NCBI GenBank assembly: GCA_012513005.1
Contig: JAAZCZ010000010.1
Location: 1-13,722, forward strand
Reading direction: 5' to 3'
From: Oscillospiraceae bacterium
GTDB lineage: Bacteria > Bacillota > Clostridia > Oscillospirales > Oscillospiraceae
Length of the DNA: 13,722 nt
Shown here: in pieces, positions 7,819 to 13,722 of the stretch
How the letters are laid out: every line of letters begins with the position of its first letter
How positions within the stretch are numbered: the first letter of the stretch is position 1
Notes under the pieces: generated by a model
What the model saw: only the letters and a program-made list of their open reading frames with translations
What the model was told of the DNA's origin: nothing
Database searches by the model: none
Translations under genes and position numbers: made by a program

Positions 7819-8610
7819 CTAATTTGGAAAAACAGTCTGCTCAATTATAAACTCATACCAGGCTTTAAGCCCCCTGTTTGATAGGTGCACACCGTCTGAG
7901 GTTGTATACCTGCTCTGCCAGATTTCGTTTGTGTTGAGCAAAACAAGATTATTATGCCCCGCTGCGTGCAGATCTTCCATTGCCTTATTAATACTGTCTA
8001 ATACCTGCTGCACAGCAACAGCGTTATCACGGGTGCCGGGAGGTGTTTGCACATAGATTGTGGCATCCGGGTAAGATTTAGAAAGCAGAGTGAGAGCCTC
8101 AACATAAAGCTCGGGTGTCATTTTCCTAGAGAGGTTAGAACCTAATAAAAAGTATATGCGGTCAAATTTGCCGGCACTCTTTTCGGCAGCCTCGGCAAAG
8201 GTTAGACCTTTAAATTCCTCACTTATTCGAACACTGTTATTATTCCATGACGCTTCACGGAGCCTAAAGGCGGGATTTGAAAAAACGGTCAGCGCCATGC
8301 CTGCCATAGCCATGTATGAGGCATCTCCGATTAGCCCCTCCGGCTCCAAAATTCTTTTAATAAGATGATATGTAAGGGAGTCGCCCATGAAAAGAGTTCC
8401 CTTGTCGAACTTATAGCCGCCGGTTGCCGAAACGAGATAAAGCTCAGGGTCTGCCTTTCGGGCTATTTTAATTGCATAATAATAAGCTTCCCAAGCGACC
8501 CTTTCACCTGCAGGAGCTACTTCTGAGCTTTCGTCAGCAGCAAGAGCGGGCACGAAAAGGGCAGAAATTAAGCTACATATTAATATAAGAGTAAACAGCG
8601 TTTTGCGCAT
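7819..8610 (-). CDS. Secreted SGNH/GDSL-family hydrolase
   Basis: This is a 263-residue protein with a signal peptide (MRK, then a hydrophobic core, probable cut after VPALA near residue 24). The SGNH blocks are visible: GDSLTY (76-81, nucleophile Ser78), AMAGMA (101-106, likely oxyanion Gly), LGSNLS (156-161, Asn159) and SDGVHLSNRG (238-247, catalytic Asp239 and His242). It should be a secreted esterase or O-acetyl hydrolase; in this setting a wall sugar or teichoic-acid ester is a reasonable target, but the sequence does not show the substrate. AGGAGG lies a few bases before ATG. It has its own promoter and terminator, so it is a single-gene unit between the surface-protein locus and the teichoic operon. 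Confidence 0.85.
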   Translation of the reverse strand: MRKTLFTLILICSLISALFVPALAADESSEVAPAGERVAWEAYYYAIKIARKADPELYLVSATGGYKFDKGTLFMGDSLTYHLIKRILEPEGLIGDASYMAMAGMALTVFSNPAFRLREASWNNNSVRISEEFKGLTFAEAAEKSAGKFDRIYFLLGSNLSRKMTPELYVEALTLLSKSYPDATIYVQTPPGTRDNAVAVQQVLDSINKAMEDLHAAGHNNLVLLNTNEIWQSRYTTSDGVHLSNRGLKAWYEFIIEQTVFPN

Positions 8611-8661
8611 ACTTCCTCCTTAAATAAGGTTTATTTAAAATAGGCATAAGCAGTTTTATCA

Positions 8662-8690
8662 ATTATACATTCAGAAGCACAAAATGTAAA
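8662..8690 (-). promoter_or_regulatory. Sigma-A promoter of the SGNH hydrolase gene
   Basis: On the minus strand: TTTACA (8685-8690), a 17-base spacer, then TATAAT (8662-8667). The leader to the ATG at 8610 would be about 45 bases. Confidence 0.78.
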
Positions 8691-8705
8691 TTATTTAGAG
8701 AAAAA

Positions 8706-8740
8706 GATGCTGCATCAAAGCTTAAGCGCCTTGATGCAGC
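8706..8740 (-). terminator. Terminator of the surface-protein locus
   Basis: Ten-base stem GCTGCATCAA (8709-8718) / TTGATGCAGC (8731-8740) with a 12-base loop, 44 bases after the surface-protein stop. On the minus strand it is followed by ATCTTTTTCTC, a fair T tract. Its stem shares GCTGCATCA with the palindrome at 601-632. Confidence 0.75.
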
Positions 8741-8784
8741 CTGAGTTATTATTTAATTAATGGCAAAAGAGTAAAAGCGAAGGC

Positions 8785-10173
8785 TCATTTTGCCCCGGGA
8801 AAGAGCTTTTTGCGAAACACTATTATAGCTCCTGCCAACAAAACGGGGGCAGCAACGGCAATAAAAACTATTGCGGGATGTATTGCCCTTTTTTCTCCCT
8901 CGGCTTTTTTCTGCTCTGCCGATGTAGACTCTGACTTAGCGGGCGATACCTCAGAAGAAGGTGATGCCTTGGCTTCTTCGGGCGAAGCTTCCGGCTGCGC
9001 CTCAGACAGCTTAGCATATGCAGGCACAGGCTTTAAGCTTTTTTGAGCCTGAGATACTTCTGCTGAGCTTTTTTTCATGAGCATATTTGTTTTCATGCCC
9101 TCTTCCGGAAGAGATGTTTCGGGCGGCAAGTCCTCACCGCCACCGCCCATTCCCAAAGGAGCATTGGGCTGGCTTAGCATTATTATTGTAGAAGGGTCAT
9201 CATCGGCGTAAGTATGCTTTTGAACTACCGTCCCGTCTCCGCCTAAAATGCTCAGGACACCGTTTTGGTCTATTTGGAAAACAAGGTCGTCCGCCTTATT
9301 ATATCCGGCAGGCGTTTTTATCTCCCTGATTGTATAGGGTATATTCTCTGCAATATTCATTATAGAGGGAGAACCGGGTGTGCCTGTTTCAATTGTCTTA
9401 GCGTCATAAGCACCCGGCCAGCCGCATTGCAGAGTGGAACCCGGCTGCTCAACGCCCGGCTTGTCCTTTGCCTGCTTGCTTATCCAAACATTCCAGTTCT
9501 TGTGATAATTAAAGAAAAGCTCGGGAGTGTTTTTATTTGTCCATTCTTGCCCGGGGCTTCTGTATTTAAACTGACCCGCCTCGTCTAAGCAAAACTCGAG
9601 GGGATTCGGTCCCAAGTATTTTATAAATGAAGTGTTTGTCGGGTTGCCGGGAGAAACTGAATAAACCCTGCCGATACGAAGCCTAGCTGTAGCCGGTCCG
9701 CCTGATACACTATTTATAAAGCCGCTCTCTGCTCCGCCCTCTATACTTTTGTAGTCAAATCTAACAGAGGGAAGGTATTCGCCCGAGCCGGAGCGCACAG
9801 CTGAAAACTTCATGTCATAGAGCTGCTGTTTATAGTTTTTAATTGTTATCCTGTCGCCTTCAAGAATCAGATACTGATTAAGATCTGCGCTGACTGCCTT
9901 AACAAGATATCCGTAGGTTGTAACAGCAAAGGTGAGCGGCGCAGGAGGAATGTCGTACTCACCGTTGGTAGCGGGGATATTATGCTGCTCAATCCGGAAT
10001 TTATCTCCGCCGTTAAAGTAATACTCAAAGCTAACCGGAGCTATGCCCGTTTTCAGGGACTCGTAATTGCCCCCGTAATTTCCTAGGCTACGGTAAAAAC
10101 TCACAAGACTATCAGGGGGTATTATCTTAAGGCGTCTTCCTGAAAGTCTTTGCTTATTGATTGCATCAATCAC
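8785..10173 (-). CDS. Cna-B-like surface protein, C-terminal piece with membrane anchor
   Basis: This is a 462-residue reading frame starting at GTG with TTGAGG five bases upstream. It holds prealbumin/Cna-B-like modules: VIDAINKQRLSGRRLKI at the very start, KFRIEQHNIP (58-67), and IPYTIREIKTPAGYNKADDL (278-297) with VFQIDQNGVLSI, a typical SpaA-type pattern. Residues 340-430 form a Gly- then Pro/Ser/Ala/Glu-rich spacer, and 433-453 a membrane helix followed by RKK. No LPXTG motif stands before the helix, so it would stay in the membrane rather than be sortase-linked. It lacks a signal peptide, which does not suit an outside protein. The preceding gene, two bases away, has one, so the two are probably one gene broken by a frame change (see findings). 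Function is likely structural or adhesive. Confidence 0.72.
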   Translation of the reverse strand: MIDAINKQRLSGRRLKIIPPDSLVSFYRSLGNYGGNYESLKTGIAPVSFEYYFNGGDKFRIEQHNIPATNGEYDIPPAPLTFAVTTYGYLVKAVSADLNQYLILEGDRITIKNYKQQLYDMKFSAVRSGSGEYLPSVRFDYKSIEGGAESGFINSVSGGPATARLRIGRVYSVSPGNPTNTSFIKYLGPNPLEFCLDEAGQFKYRSPGQEWTNKNTPELFFNYHKNWNVWISKQAKDKPGVEQPGSTLQCGWPGAYDAKTIETGTPGSPSIMNIAENIPYTIREIKTPAGYNKADDLVFQIDQNGVLSILGGDGTVVQKHTYADDDPSTIIMLSQPNAPLGMGGGGEDLPPETSLPEEGMKTNMLMKKSSAEVSQAQKSLKPVPAYAKLSEAQPEASPEEAKASPSSEVSPAKSESTSAEQKKAEGEKRAIHPAIVFIAVAAPVLLAGAIIVFRKKLFPGAK

Positions 10174-10175
10174 CT

Positions 10176-10625
10176 CTACCTCAATTCAAATACAAGTGAG
10201 CTCATCTTTTTGATATTGCCGGGCGCCGCAAGGCTTTGGACTGTGACTCCGTTTCGGTTTACTATGAGCTTAAATTTGTATTCCCGAAGTCTTGGCCAAT
10301 CTGCCAGCTGTAAAAAGGCGTAGTTCTCGGGCAGACCGATTTGTGTCAGGTGGTAGGTGTGACCCACAGTGAGGCTTATCGAGCCGAGAGTAGACCCGCC
10401 GTAAAGAACTCTCTTTGGCTCGTTTACAGTTTGGTTTTCAATCTGAATATATGCTTCCTCGTTGTAAACAATATCAGGGCGGTCAATTAAGGTCGTCTTA
10501 AACCCGAATTTAACGTCTATTTGTTCTGCGTAGCAGATATCCTTTCCCACAACCACAGTTAAAAACAAAATGATAAAACAAAAAAGAAAACCGATAGGCT
10601 TAAAAAAACTTATACCTTTTTTCAT
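10176..10625 (-). CDS. Cna-B-like surface protein, N-terminal piece with signal peptide
   Basis: This is a 149-residue product. ATG at 10625 is preferred over a TTG at 10649, because AAGGGGG lies about eight bases before it and the protein then begins MKKG with a clear signal peptide (hydrophobic IGFLFCFIILFLTVVVG, probable cut near CYAEQ). The rest is one small beta-rich module: GHTYHLTQIGLPENYAFLQL followed by YKFKLIVNRNGVTVQSL resembles the end of a Cna-B/SpaA domain (YxLxExxxPxGY, then FxVxxNG). It ends SLVFELR, and two bases later the second piece begins in another frame. Alone it would be a tiny secreted protein; more likely it is the front of the longer surface protein. Confidence 0.7.
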   Translation of the reverse strand: MKKGISFFKPIGFLFCFIILFLTVVVGKDICYAEQIDVKFGFKTTLIDRPDIVYNEEAYIQIENQTVNEPKRVLYGGSTLGSISLTVGHTYHLTQIGLPENYAFLQLADWPRLREYKFKLIVNRNGVTVQSLAAPGNIKKMSSLVFELR

Positions 10626-10713
10626 ATCCTTTTCCCCCTTTGCAAGCAATAATGTTAAAGAGCTTTTATTAAAATCTCACCACCAAACGCTGAACGGATA
10701 CTTATTTATATCT

Positions 10714-10722
10714 ATTATAGCA
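10714..10722 (-). promoter_or_regulatory. Extended -10 promoter of the surface-protein locus
   Basis: The minus strand reads TGCTATAAT, a perfect TGnTATAAT extended -10. The hexamer 17 bases upstream (GTATCA) is a poor -35, which the TG extension would offset. The leader to ATG 10625 would be about 80 bases. Confidence 0.6.
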
Positions 10723-10799
10723 AAATAATATATAAATGATACTACCCATTAGGGCAGGATTTGTAGATATTCGGCAGTTTTAGGCTCTTTTTATGATTT

Positions 10800-10830
10800 T
10801 GCAGCAAAAAATCATTATTTTTTTGCTGCA
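10800..10830. other. AT-rich hairpin in the divergent region, role unknown
   Basis: Arms TGCAGCAAAAAA (10800-10811) and TTTTTTGCTGCA (10819-10830) pair perfectly around a seven-base loop. It lies outside both predicted transcripts, so it is not an obvious terminator for either gene. Confidence 0.55.
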
Positions 10831-11003
10831 CGATTTGCGTTTTTAGTGAATCTGAACAGATACTGCAAAATAGTGCCAAAAATAAAGGAAAATTTGAATT
10901 ACTATTACTGCAGAGTTGAGCCTAAAGCGTTGAAAATGCGCTTTAATCGGATGTTTATTATTTGAATTGTAGCTATTTTTTGCATTTAATTAGTGTTAAT
11001 TTT

Positions 11004-11031
11004 TTGACATTAATGCAAATAAAATTATGAT
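11004..11031 (+). promoter_or_regulatory. Sigma-A promoter of the lactate permease gene
   Basis: A perfect TTGACA (11004-11009), a 16-base spacer, then TATGAT (11026-11031). Start of transcription would be near 11038, leaving a leader of about 143 bases. A weaker second choice is TTGTAA (11069-11074) with TATCCT (11092-11097), 17 bases apart. Confidence 0.7.
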
Positions 11032-11050
11032 TAGTACAATTTTTATGTCG

Positions 11051-11062
11051 CTTGTGTACAAG
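11051..11062. promoter_or_regulatory. Candidate GntR-family operator
   Basis: CTTGTGTACAAG is a perfect inverted repeat with five-base arms and extends to CTTGTGTACAAGTA. It differs by one base from the core of the Bacillus subtilis GntR site (ACTTGTATACAAGT). It sits just downstream of the predicted transcription start of the permease gene, a sensible place for a repressor. No regulator gene lies in the window. Confidence 0.5.
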
Positions 11063-11112
11063 TAGTTCTTGTAATTGGATTGGGGCTATGCTATCCTATG
11101 TACATACTTTAG

Positions 11113-11141
11113 TCACAATTGGACGCAGCTTCCGATTGTGA
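11113..11141 (+). promoter_or_regulatory. Leader hairpin upstream of the permease
   Basis: Arms TCACAATTGGA (11113-11123) and TCCGATTGTGA (11131-11141) pair over 11 bases with one G-U and a seven-base loop. No T tract follows, so it is not a terminator; it may be an mRNA-stabilising stem, an attenuator part, or, as DNA, a second operator. Confidence 0.55.
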
Positions 11142-11181
11142 AGATAAAATTTAATACCAATTTTGATTTGGAGGGAAAAAC

Positions 11182-12918
11182 GTGTACGCATTAATCGCAG
11201 CAATCCCCATTTTAGTCACTATCGTTCTCATGATAGGCTTCAACTGGGGAGCAAAGAAGGCTCTGCCTCTTGCTTGGGTAATAGCGTCTGTAATCGCTCT
11301 GCTTGTTTGGAAGCAGAACTGGCTTGCAGTTGCATCATTCTCCATAGCAGGAGCACTCAGCTCAGTTGACGTTTTAGTCATCATCTTCGGCGCAATCCTA
11401 ATCATGAACACACTGAAGCACTCCGGCGCAGTTGTCGCAATTCAGCGTGTTTTCCGCAACATTTCCCCGGACCGTCGTATTCAGGCCATAATAGTCGGCT
11501 TTATCTTCGGAGCATTCATCGAAGGCGCCGCCGGATTCGGAACACCTGCCGCTCTGGCAGCTCCGCTGCTCATCAGCCTTGGATTCCCGCCTCTCGCCGC
11601 CGCTATAGTAGCACTTATTTATAACAGTGTTCCTGTTTCCTTCGGCGGAGTCGGCACACCCACAAACGCAATCACCGCAGTTTTAGAGGGCCAGATTACA
11701 GCCACCGGAACTGATATTGAAGCATTTAAGCTCACAATCACAAAGTACACAGCAGCAGCTCACGGTATTGCCGCGCTCTTCATTATCTTCATCGGCATTA
11801 TGATAATGGTTCGCCTGTTCGGCAAAAACAAGAGCTTCAAGGACGCATTCCCGGTTCTCCCGTTCTGCCTCTTTGTTGCACTTGTGTTTGACTTCTTCTA
11901 TCTTGGATTTGCATTTTTCTTTGGGCCTGCATTCCCGTCACTCATCGGCTCAATGTGCACACTCTTCGTAATAATCCTTGCTTCAAAGAAGGGATTCCTC
12001 ATTCCCAAAGAAACTTGGGACTTCGACAAGCGTGAAAACTGGGATGCCTCCTGGCTTTCCCGCCAGGAAGTTAAGCCCGATGTTGATAACGGCATGTCCT
12101 CTGTTCTGGCTTGGACACCCTATCTCATCATAGCAGCTCTACTAGTTGCCACCCGCCTTCCCGCAATCGGTCTCAAGGCATGGCTCAACGCAAACGGCAT
12201 AGTCAAGCTAACAAACATCTTAGGCGTTGAAGGCAGCAGCTGGGCATGGAAGGTTCTGAATAACCCGGGTATATTCCCCTTCATCATTACCTGCCTGCTC
12301 ACATTCGCTCTTCATAAGATGTCCGGCGAAAAGGTTAAAGAAGTATTCAAAGACACTTGGAAACAGGTCACCGGCGCTTTCGTAGCCCTTATATTCGGCT
12401 GCGCCATGGTTTATGTCTATCGTAACACAACCGTTATGGCAGATCTGCCCGAAGGCTTAAAAGCAATGGACGCAGCCCTCGGCGCCACCAGCACACCCAC
12501 CATGCTCCTCTGCATGGCAAAGGCACTAGCTGACCTTGCCGGCCAGGCATATGTCATATTCGCTCCGCTGATTGGTGTCCTCGGCGCATTCATGTCCGGC
12601 TCAAACACCGTCTCCAACAACCTCTTTGCACCTCTGCAGTTTGAGACTGCCTCCTTAATAGGCATCTCCCCGCTGATAGTAAGTGCTCTGCAGAACGTCG
12701 GCGGCGCTGCCGGTAACATGGTCTGCGTAAACAACGTCGTTGCAGCCTGCGCCACAACCGGCACACTGGGCAACGAGGGCAAGATCATCAAGACAAACGC
12801 CGTGCCCTGCGCAATCTACTGCCTGATTGCCATCATCGTACTCGGTGGTGCTATCATCGTACTAAAACACGATCCTCTGGGCATGGTTGCAAATATCATG
12901 GCTGCAAAGGGCGGCTGA
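11182..12918 (+). CDS. lctP: L-lactate permease family transporter (LctP/LldP)
   Basis: This is a 578-residue inner-membrane carrier with about 13-14 hydrophobic segments, close to the usual length of the lactate permease family. Recognisable family stretches are GAFIEGAAGFGTPAALAAPL (about 111-130), SLGFPPLAAAIVALIYNSVP, FGGVGTPTNAI, GVLGAFMSGSNTVSNNLFAP and NVGGAAGNMVCVNNVVAACA. Known members bring in L- or D-lactate or glycolate with protons. The start is GTG with GGAGGG six bases upstream. It is followed by UxaA-type dehydratase genes, so the real substrate may be another hydroxy acid or sugar acid. Third codon positions are rich in C (TTC, ATC, GGC, AAC) compared with the teichoic operon, which hints at high expression. 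It probably answers to the GntR-like site upstream. Confidence 0.9.
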   Translation: MYALIAAIPILVTIVLMIGFNWGAKKALPLAWVIASVIALLVWKQNWLAVASFSIAGALSSVDVLVIIFGAILIMNTLKHSGAVVAIQRVFRNISPDRRIQAIIVGFIFGAFIEGAAGFGTPAALAAPLLISLGFPPLAAAIVALIYNSVPVSFGGVGTPTNAITAVLEGQITATGTDIEAFKLTITKYTAAAHGIAALFIIFIGIMIMVRLFGKNKSFKDAFPVLPFCLFVALVFDFFYLGFAFFFGPAFPSLIGSMCTLFVIILASKKGFLIPKETWDFDKRENWDASWLSRQEVKPDVDNGMSSVLAWTPYLIIAALLVATRLPAIGLKAWLNANGIVKLTNILGVEGSSWAWKVLNNPGIFPFIITCLLTFALHKMSGEKVKEVFKDTWKQVTGAFVALIFGCAMVYVYRNTTVMADLPEGLKAMDAALGATSTPTMLLCMAKALADLAGQAYVIFAPLIGVLGAFMSGSNTVSNNLFAPLQFETASLIGISPLIVSALQNVGGAAGNMVCVNNVVAACATTGTLGNEGKIIKTNAVPCAIYCLIAIIVLGGAIIVLKHDPLGMVANIMAAKGG

Positions 12919-12950
12919 TTAGTTTTAGTTTTTTACTAATTTAATATATC

Positions 12951-12978
12951 TTGACAAGCGTAACTTTTTTGATAAAGT
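12951..12978 (+). promoter_or_regulatory. Promoter ahead of the UxaA small-subunit gene
   Basis: A perfect TTGACA (12951-12956), a 16-base spacer, then TAAAGT (12973-12978). It lies 33 bases after the permease stop, so the dehydratase genes can be expressed separately from, or in addition to, read-through from the permease. Confidence 0.6.
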
Positions 12979-12996
12979 AAGGCTAGAGATAACGGG

Positions 12997-13025
12997 GAAC
13001 GGCGTAGATATACTCTGCGCCGTTC
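12997..13025 (+). promoter_or_regulatory. GC-rich leader hairpin, possible attenuator
   Basis: Arms GAACGGCGTAGA (12997-13008) and TCTGCGCCGTTC (13014-13025) form 12 pairs with one G-U around the loop TATAC. It is followed by TTTCAG, a poor T tract, and then by AGGAGG at 13037-13042. It could be a weak terminator of the permease transcript, an attenuator, or a stabilising 5' stem of the dehydratase mRNA. Confidence 0.65.
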
Positions 13026-13054
13026 TTTCAGAAAACAGGAGGTAAAAATTTAAC

Positions 13055-13366
13055 ATGGACATGAAAATCCCACTGGCACTAAAAGTAAACGACCTTGACA
13101 ATGTGGCAACCGTGTATGCAAACGAGCTTACAGCCGGCACGGAGGTTGAGCTGCTCGACAAAAAGGGTCAAAGAAGCAAGATGACAATACTGAGCGACAC
13201 GCCGTACGGACACAAAATCGCCCTGCGGGATATAACACCCGGCGAGGACATAATAAAATACGGCGAGAGCATTGGAGTTGCAACACATGAGATTAAGCTC
13301 GGTGAGCATGTGCATGTGCAGAACTTAGACTCAAAACGCGGTCGTGGCGACAAGGAGGAACAGTAA
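13055..13366 (+). CDS. UxaA-family dehydratase/lyase small subunit (SAF domain)
   Basis: This 103-residue protein is one SAF domain. The family pattern is clear: DNVATVYANELTAGTEVEL near the start, YGHKIALRDITPGEDIIKYG (49-68), ESIGVATHEIKLGEHVHVQN (69-88) and the closing SKRGRGDK. Such small subunits pair with a large UxaA-type subunit to form altronate or galactarate dehydratases, or (2R)-sulfolactate sulfo-lyase (SuyA). Which reaction is run cannot be told from this part. AGGAGG lies 12 bases before ATG, a rather long gap. Its stop overlaps the next start by one base (TAATG), so the two subunits should be made together. Confidence 0.85.
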   Translation: MDMKIPLALKVNDLDNVATVYANELTAGTEVELLDKKGQRSKMTILSDTPYGHKIALRDITPGEDIIKYGESIGVATHEIKLGEHVHVQNLDSKRGRGDKEEQ

Positions 13367-13722
13367 TGGACTTTTGGGGATATGTAAGAGATAACGGCAA
13401 AGTCGGTTCACGAAACCTTGTAGCCGTCATACCCACTGTTGTATGTGCAGCTGAGGTTGCACAGGCGATTGCAAATCAGGTGCCCGGCTGTGTGGGGCTA
13501 TTGCACCACCAAGGCTGCTGCCAGCTGCCGCCCGACTTAGAGAGAGTCACAGACGCACTTATTTCTCTGGGCTGCGCGCCCAATGTCGGCGCTGCTTTAA
13601 TTGTTAGCCTCGGCTGCGAGGGCACAGATGTTGACAGGGTGATTAAAGAAATCACAAAAACAGGCAAGCCGGTTGAGGTAATTCGCATACAGGAGGGCGG
13701 CGGCATAACCCGCTCAATTGCA
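13366..13722 (+). CDS. UxaA-family dehydratase large subunit, 5' part
   Basis: The gene starts at ATG 13366 with GGAGG seven bases upstream and runs off the window after 119 codons. Visible: GYVRDNGKVGSRNLVAVIPT (5-24), VVCAAEVAQAIA (25-36), LLHHQGCCQ (45-53) and APNVGAALIVSLGCEGTD (71-88). The HxxGC and LGCE cysteine motifs are those of the altronate/galactarate dehydratase C-terminal domain, an iron-linked active site in the known enzymes. With the SAF subunit it forms a split version of UxaA. It shares a transcript with the small subunit. Likely substrates are hexonates, aldarates or a related hydroxy acid; sulfolactate lyase is a less favoured alternative because of the Cys motifs. Confidence 0.85.
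   Translation, partial: MDFWGYVRDNGKVGSRNLVAVIPTVVCAAEVAQAIANQVPGCVGLLHHQGCCQLPPDLERVTDALISLGCAPNVGAALIVSLGCEGTDVDRVIKEITKTGKPVEVIRIQEGGGITRSIA

Larger units (their letters stand above)
10626..11181. other. 556-bp divergent intergenic regulatory region
   Basis: I see no convincing gene here. It holds the leftward promoter of the surface-protein locus (10714-10722), an AT-rich hairpin (10800-10830), a small inverted repeat (TAAAGCG at 10923-10929 and CGCTTTA at 10939-10945), the rightward permease promoter (11004-11031), palindromes at 11051-11062 and 11097-11106, and a leader hairpin at 11113-11141. The stretch is markedly AT-rich. Confidence 0.7.

Noticed and set aside
10176..10185. Programmed -1 frameshift signal at the surface-protein joint
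   Set aside because: No X XXY YYZ slippery heptamer was found in the short stretch where both frames are open; mutation, error or coupled start are simpler.
11157..11171. CCAA...TTGG repeat next to the permease ribosome site, considered as an LldR-like operator or RBS-blocking stem
   Set aside because: The arms are only four bases and the next positions do not pair.
12417..12791. 124-codon frame antisense to the lactate permease
   Set aside because: It is a mirror of strongly biased permease codons, with no ribosome site or recognisable domain.
12918..12940. ATTAGT / ACTAAT stem right after the permease stop, considered as a terminator
   Set aside because: There are only six AT-rich pairs, an 11-base loop and no good T tract after it.
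13476..13706. Minus-strand frame opposite the UxaA large subunit
   Set aside because: The + strand there clearly encodes conserved UxaA motifs; the reverse frame is a shadow.

Overview
The window looks like a piece of a low-to-mid GC Gram-positive chromosome, most likely an anaerobic gut-type Clostridium relative (Oscillospiraceae/Ruminococcaceae-like). The evidence is strong AGGAGG ribosome sites, TTG and GTG starts, sigma-A type promoters, teichoic-acid and surface-protein genes, and a lactate permease followed by a two-subunit UxaA-type dehydratase. This placement is inference; there is no rRNA or tRNA to test it. No mobile element, phage gene or CRISPR array was seen.

Layout: (1) 1-570, the 3' end of an ABC importer permease on the + strand, probably of the 2-aminoethylphosphonate/iron type. 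(2) 691-7547, one minus-strand operon read from right to left: a TagF-like CDP-alcohol phosphotransferase, a 915-residue fusion of a YidC/Oxa1 insertase-like domain with an LTA-synthase/MCR-type phosphotransferase domain, then licC, licA and licB (phosphocholine cytidylyltransferase, choline kinase, choline permease). It has a promoter at 7671-7699 and ends at a perfect 32-bp palindrome at 601-632. (3) 7819-8610, a secreted SGNH hydrolase with its own promoter and terminator. (4) 8785-10625, a surface protein with Cna-B-like repeats, split by a frame change into an N-terminal piece with the signal peptide and a C-terminal piece with the membrane anchor. (5) 10626-11181, a 556-bp divergent regulatory region with promoters, several inverted repeats and a GntR-like operator. 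(6) 11182-13722 on the + strand: an LctP-family permease, a SAF-domain UxaA small subunit, and the start of the UxaA large subunit, which runs off the end.

How the genes fit: LicB would import choline, LicA would phosphorylate it and LicC would make CDP-choline. The TagF-like enzyme and the YidC-phosphotransferase fusion would build or decorate a membrane-linked polyol-phosphate polymer. The operon therefore reads as a phosphocholine-decorated teichoic-acid pathway, but no LicD transferase is in the window, so the last transfer step is open. The right-hand genes read as import and dehydration of a small hydroxy or sugar acid.

The most unusual item is the YidC-phosphotransferase fusion. Its YidC part lacks the conserved groove arginine (Asn45 sits there), while its extracellular domain keeps a threonine nucleophile motif.
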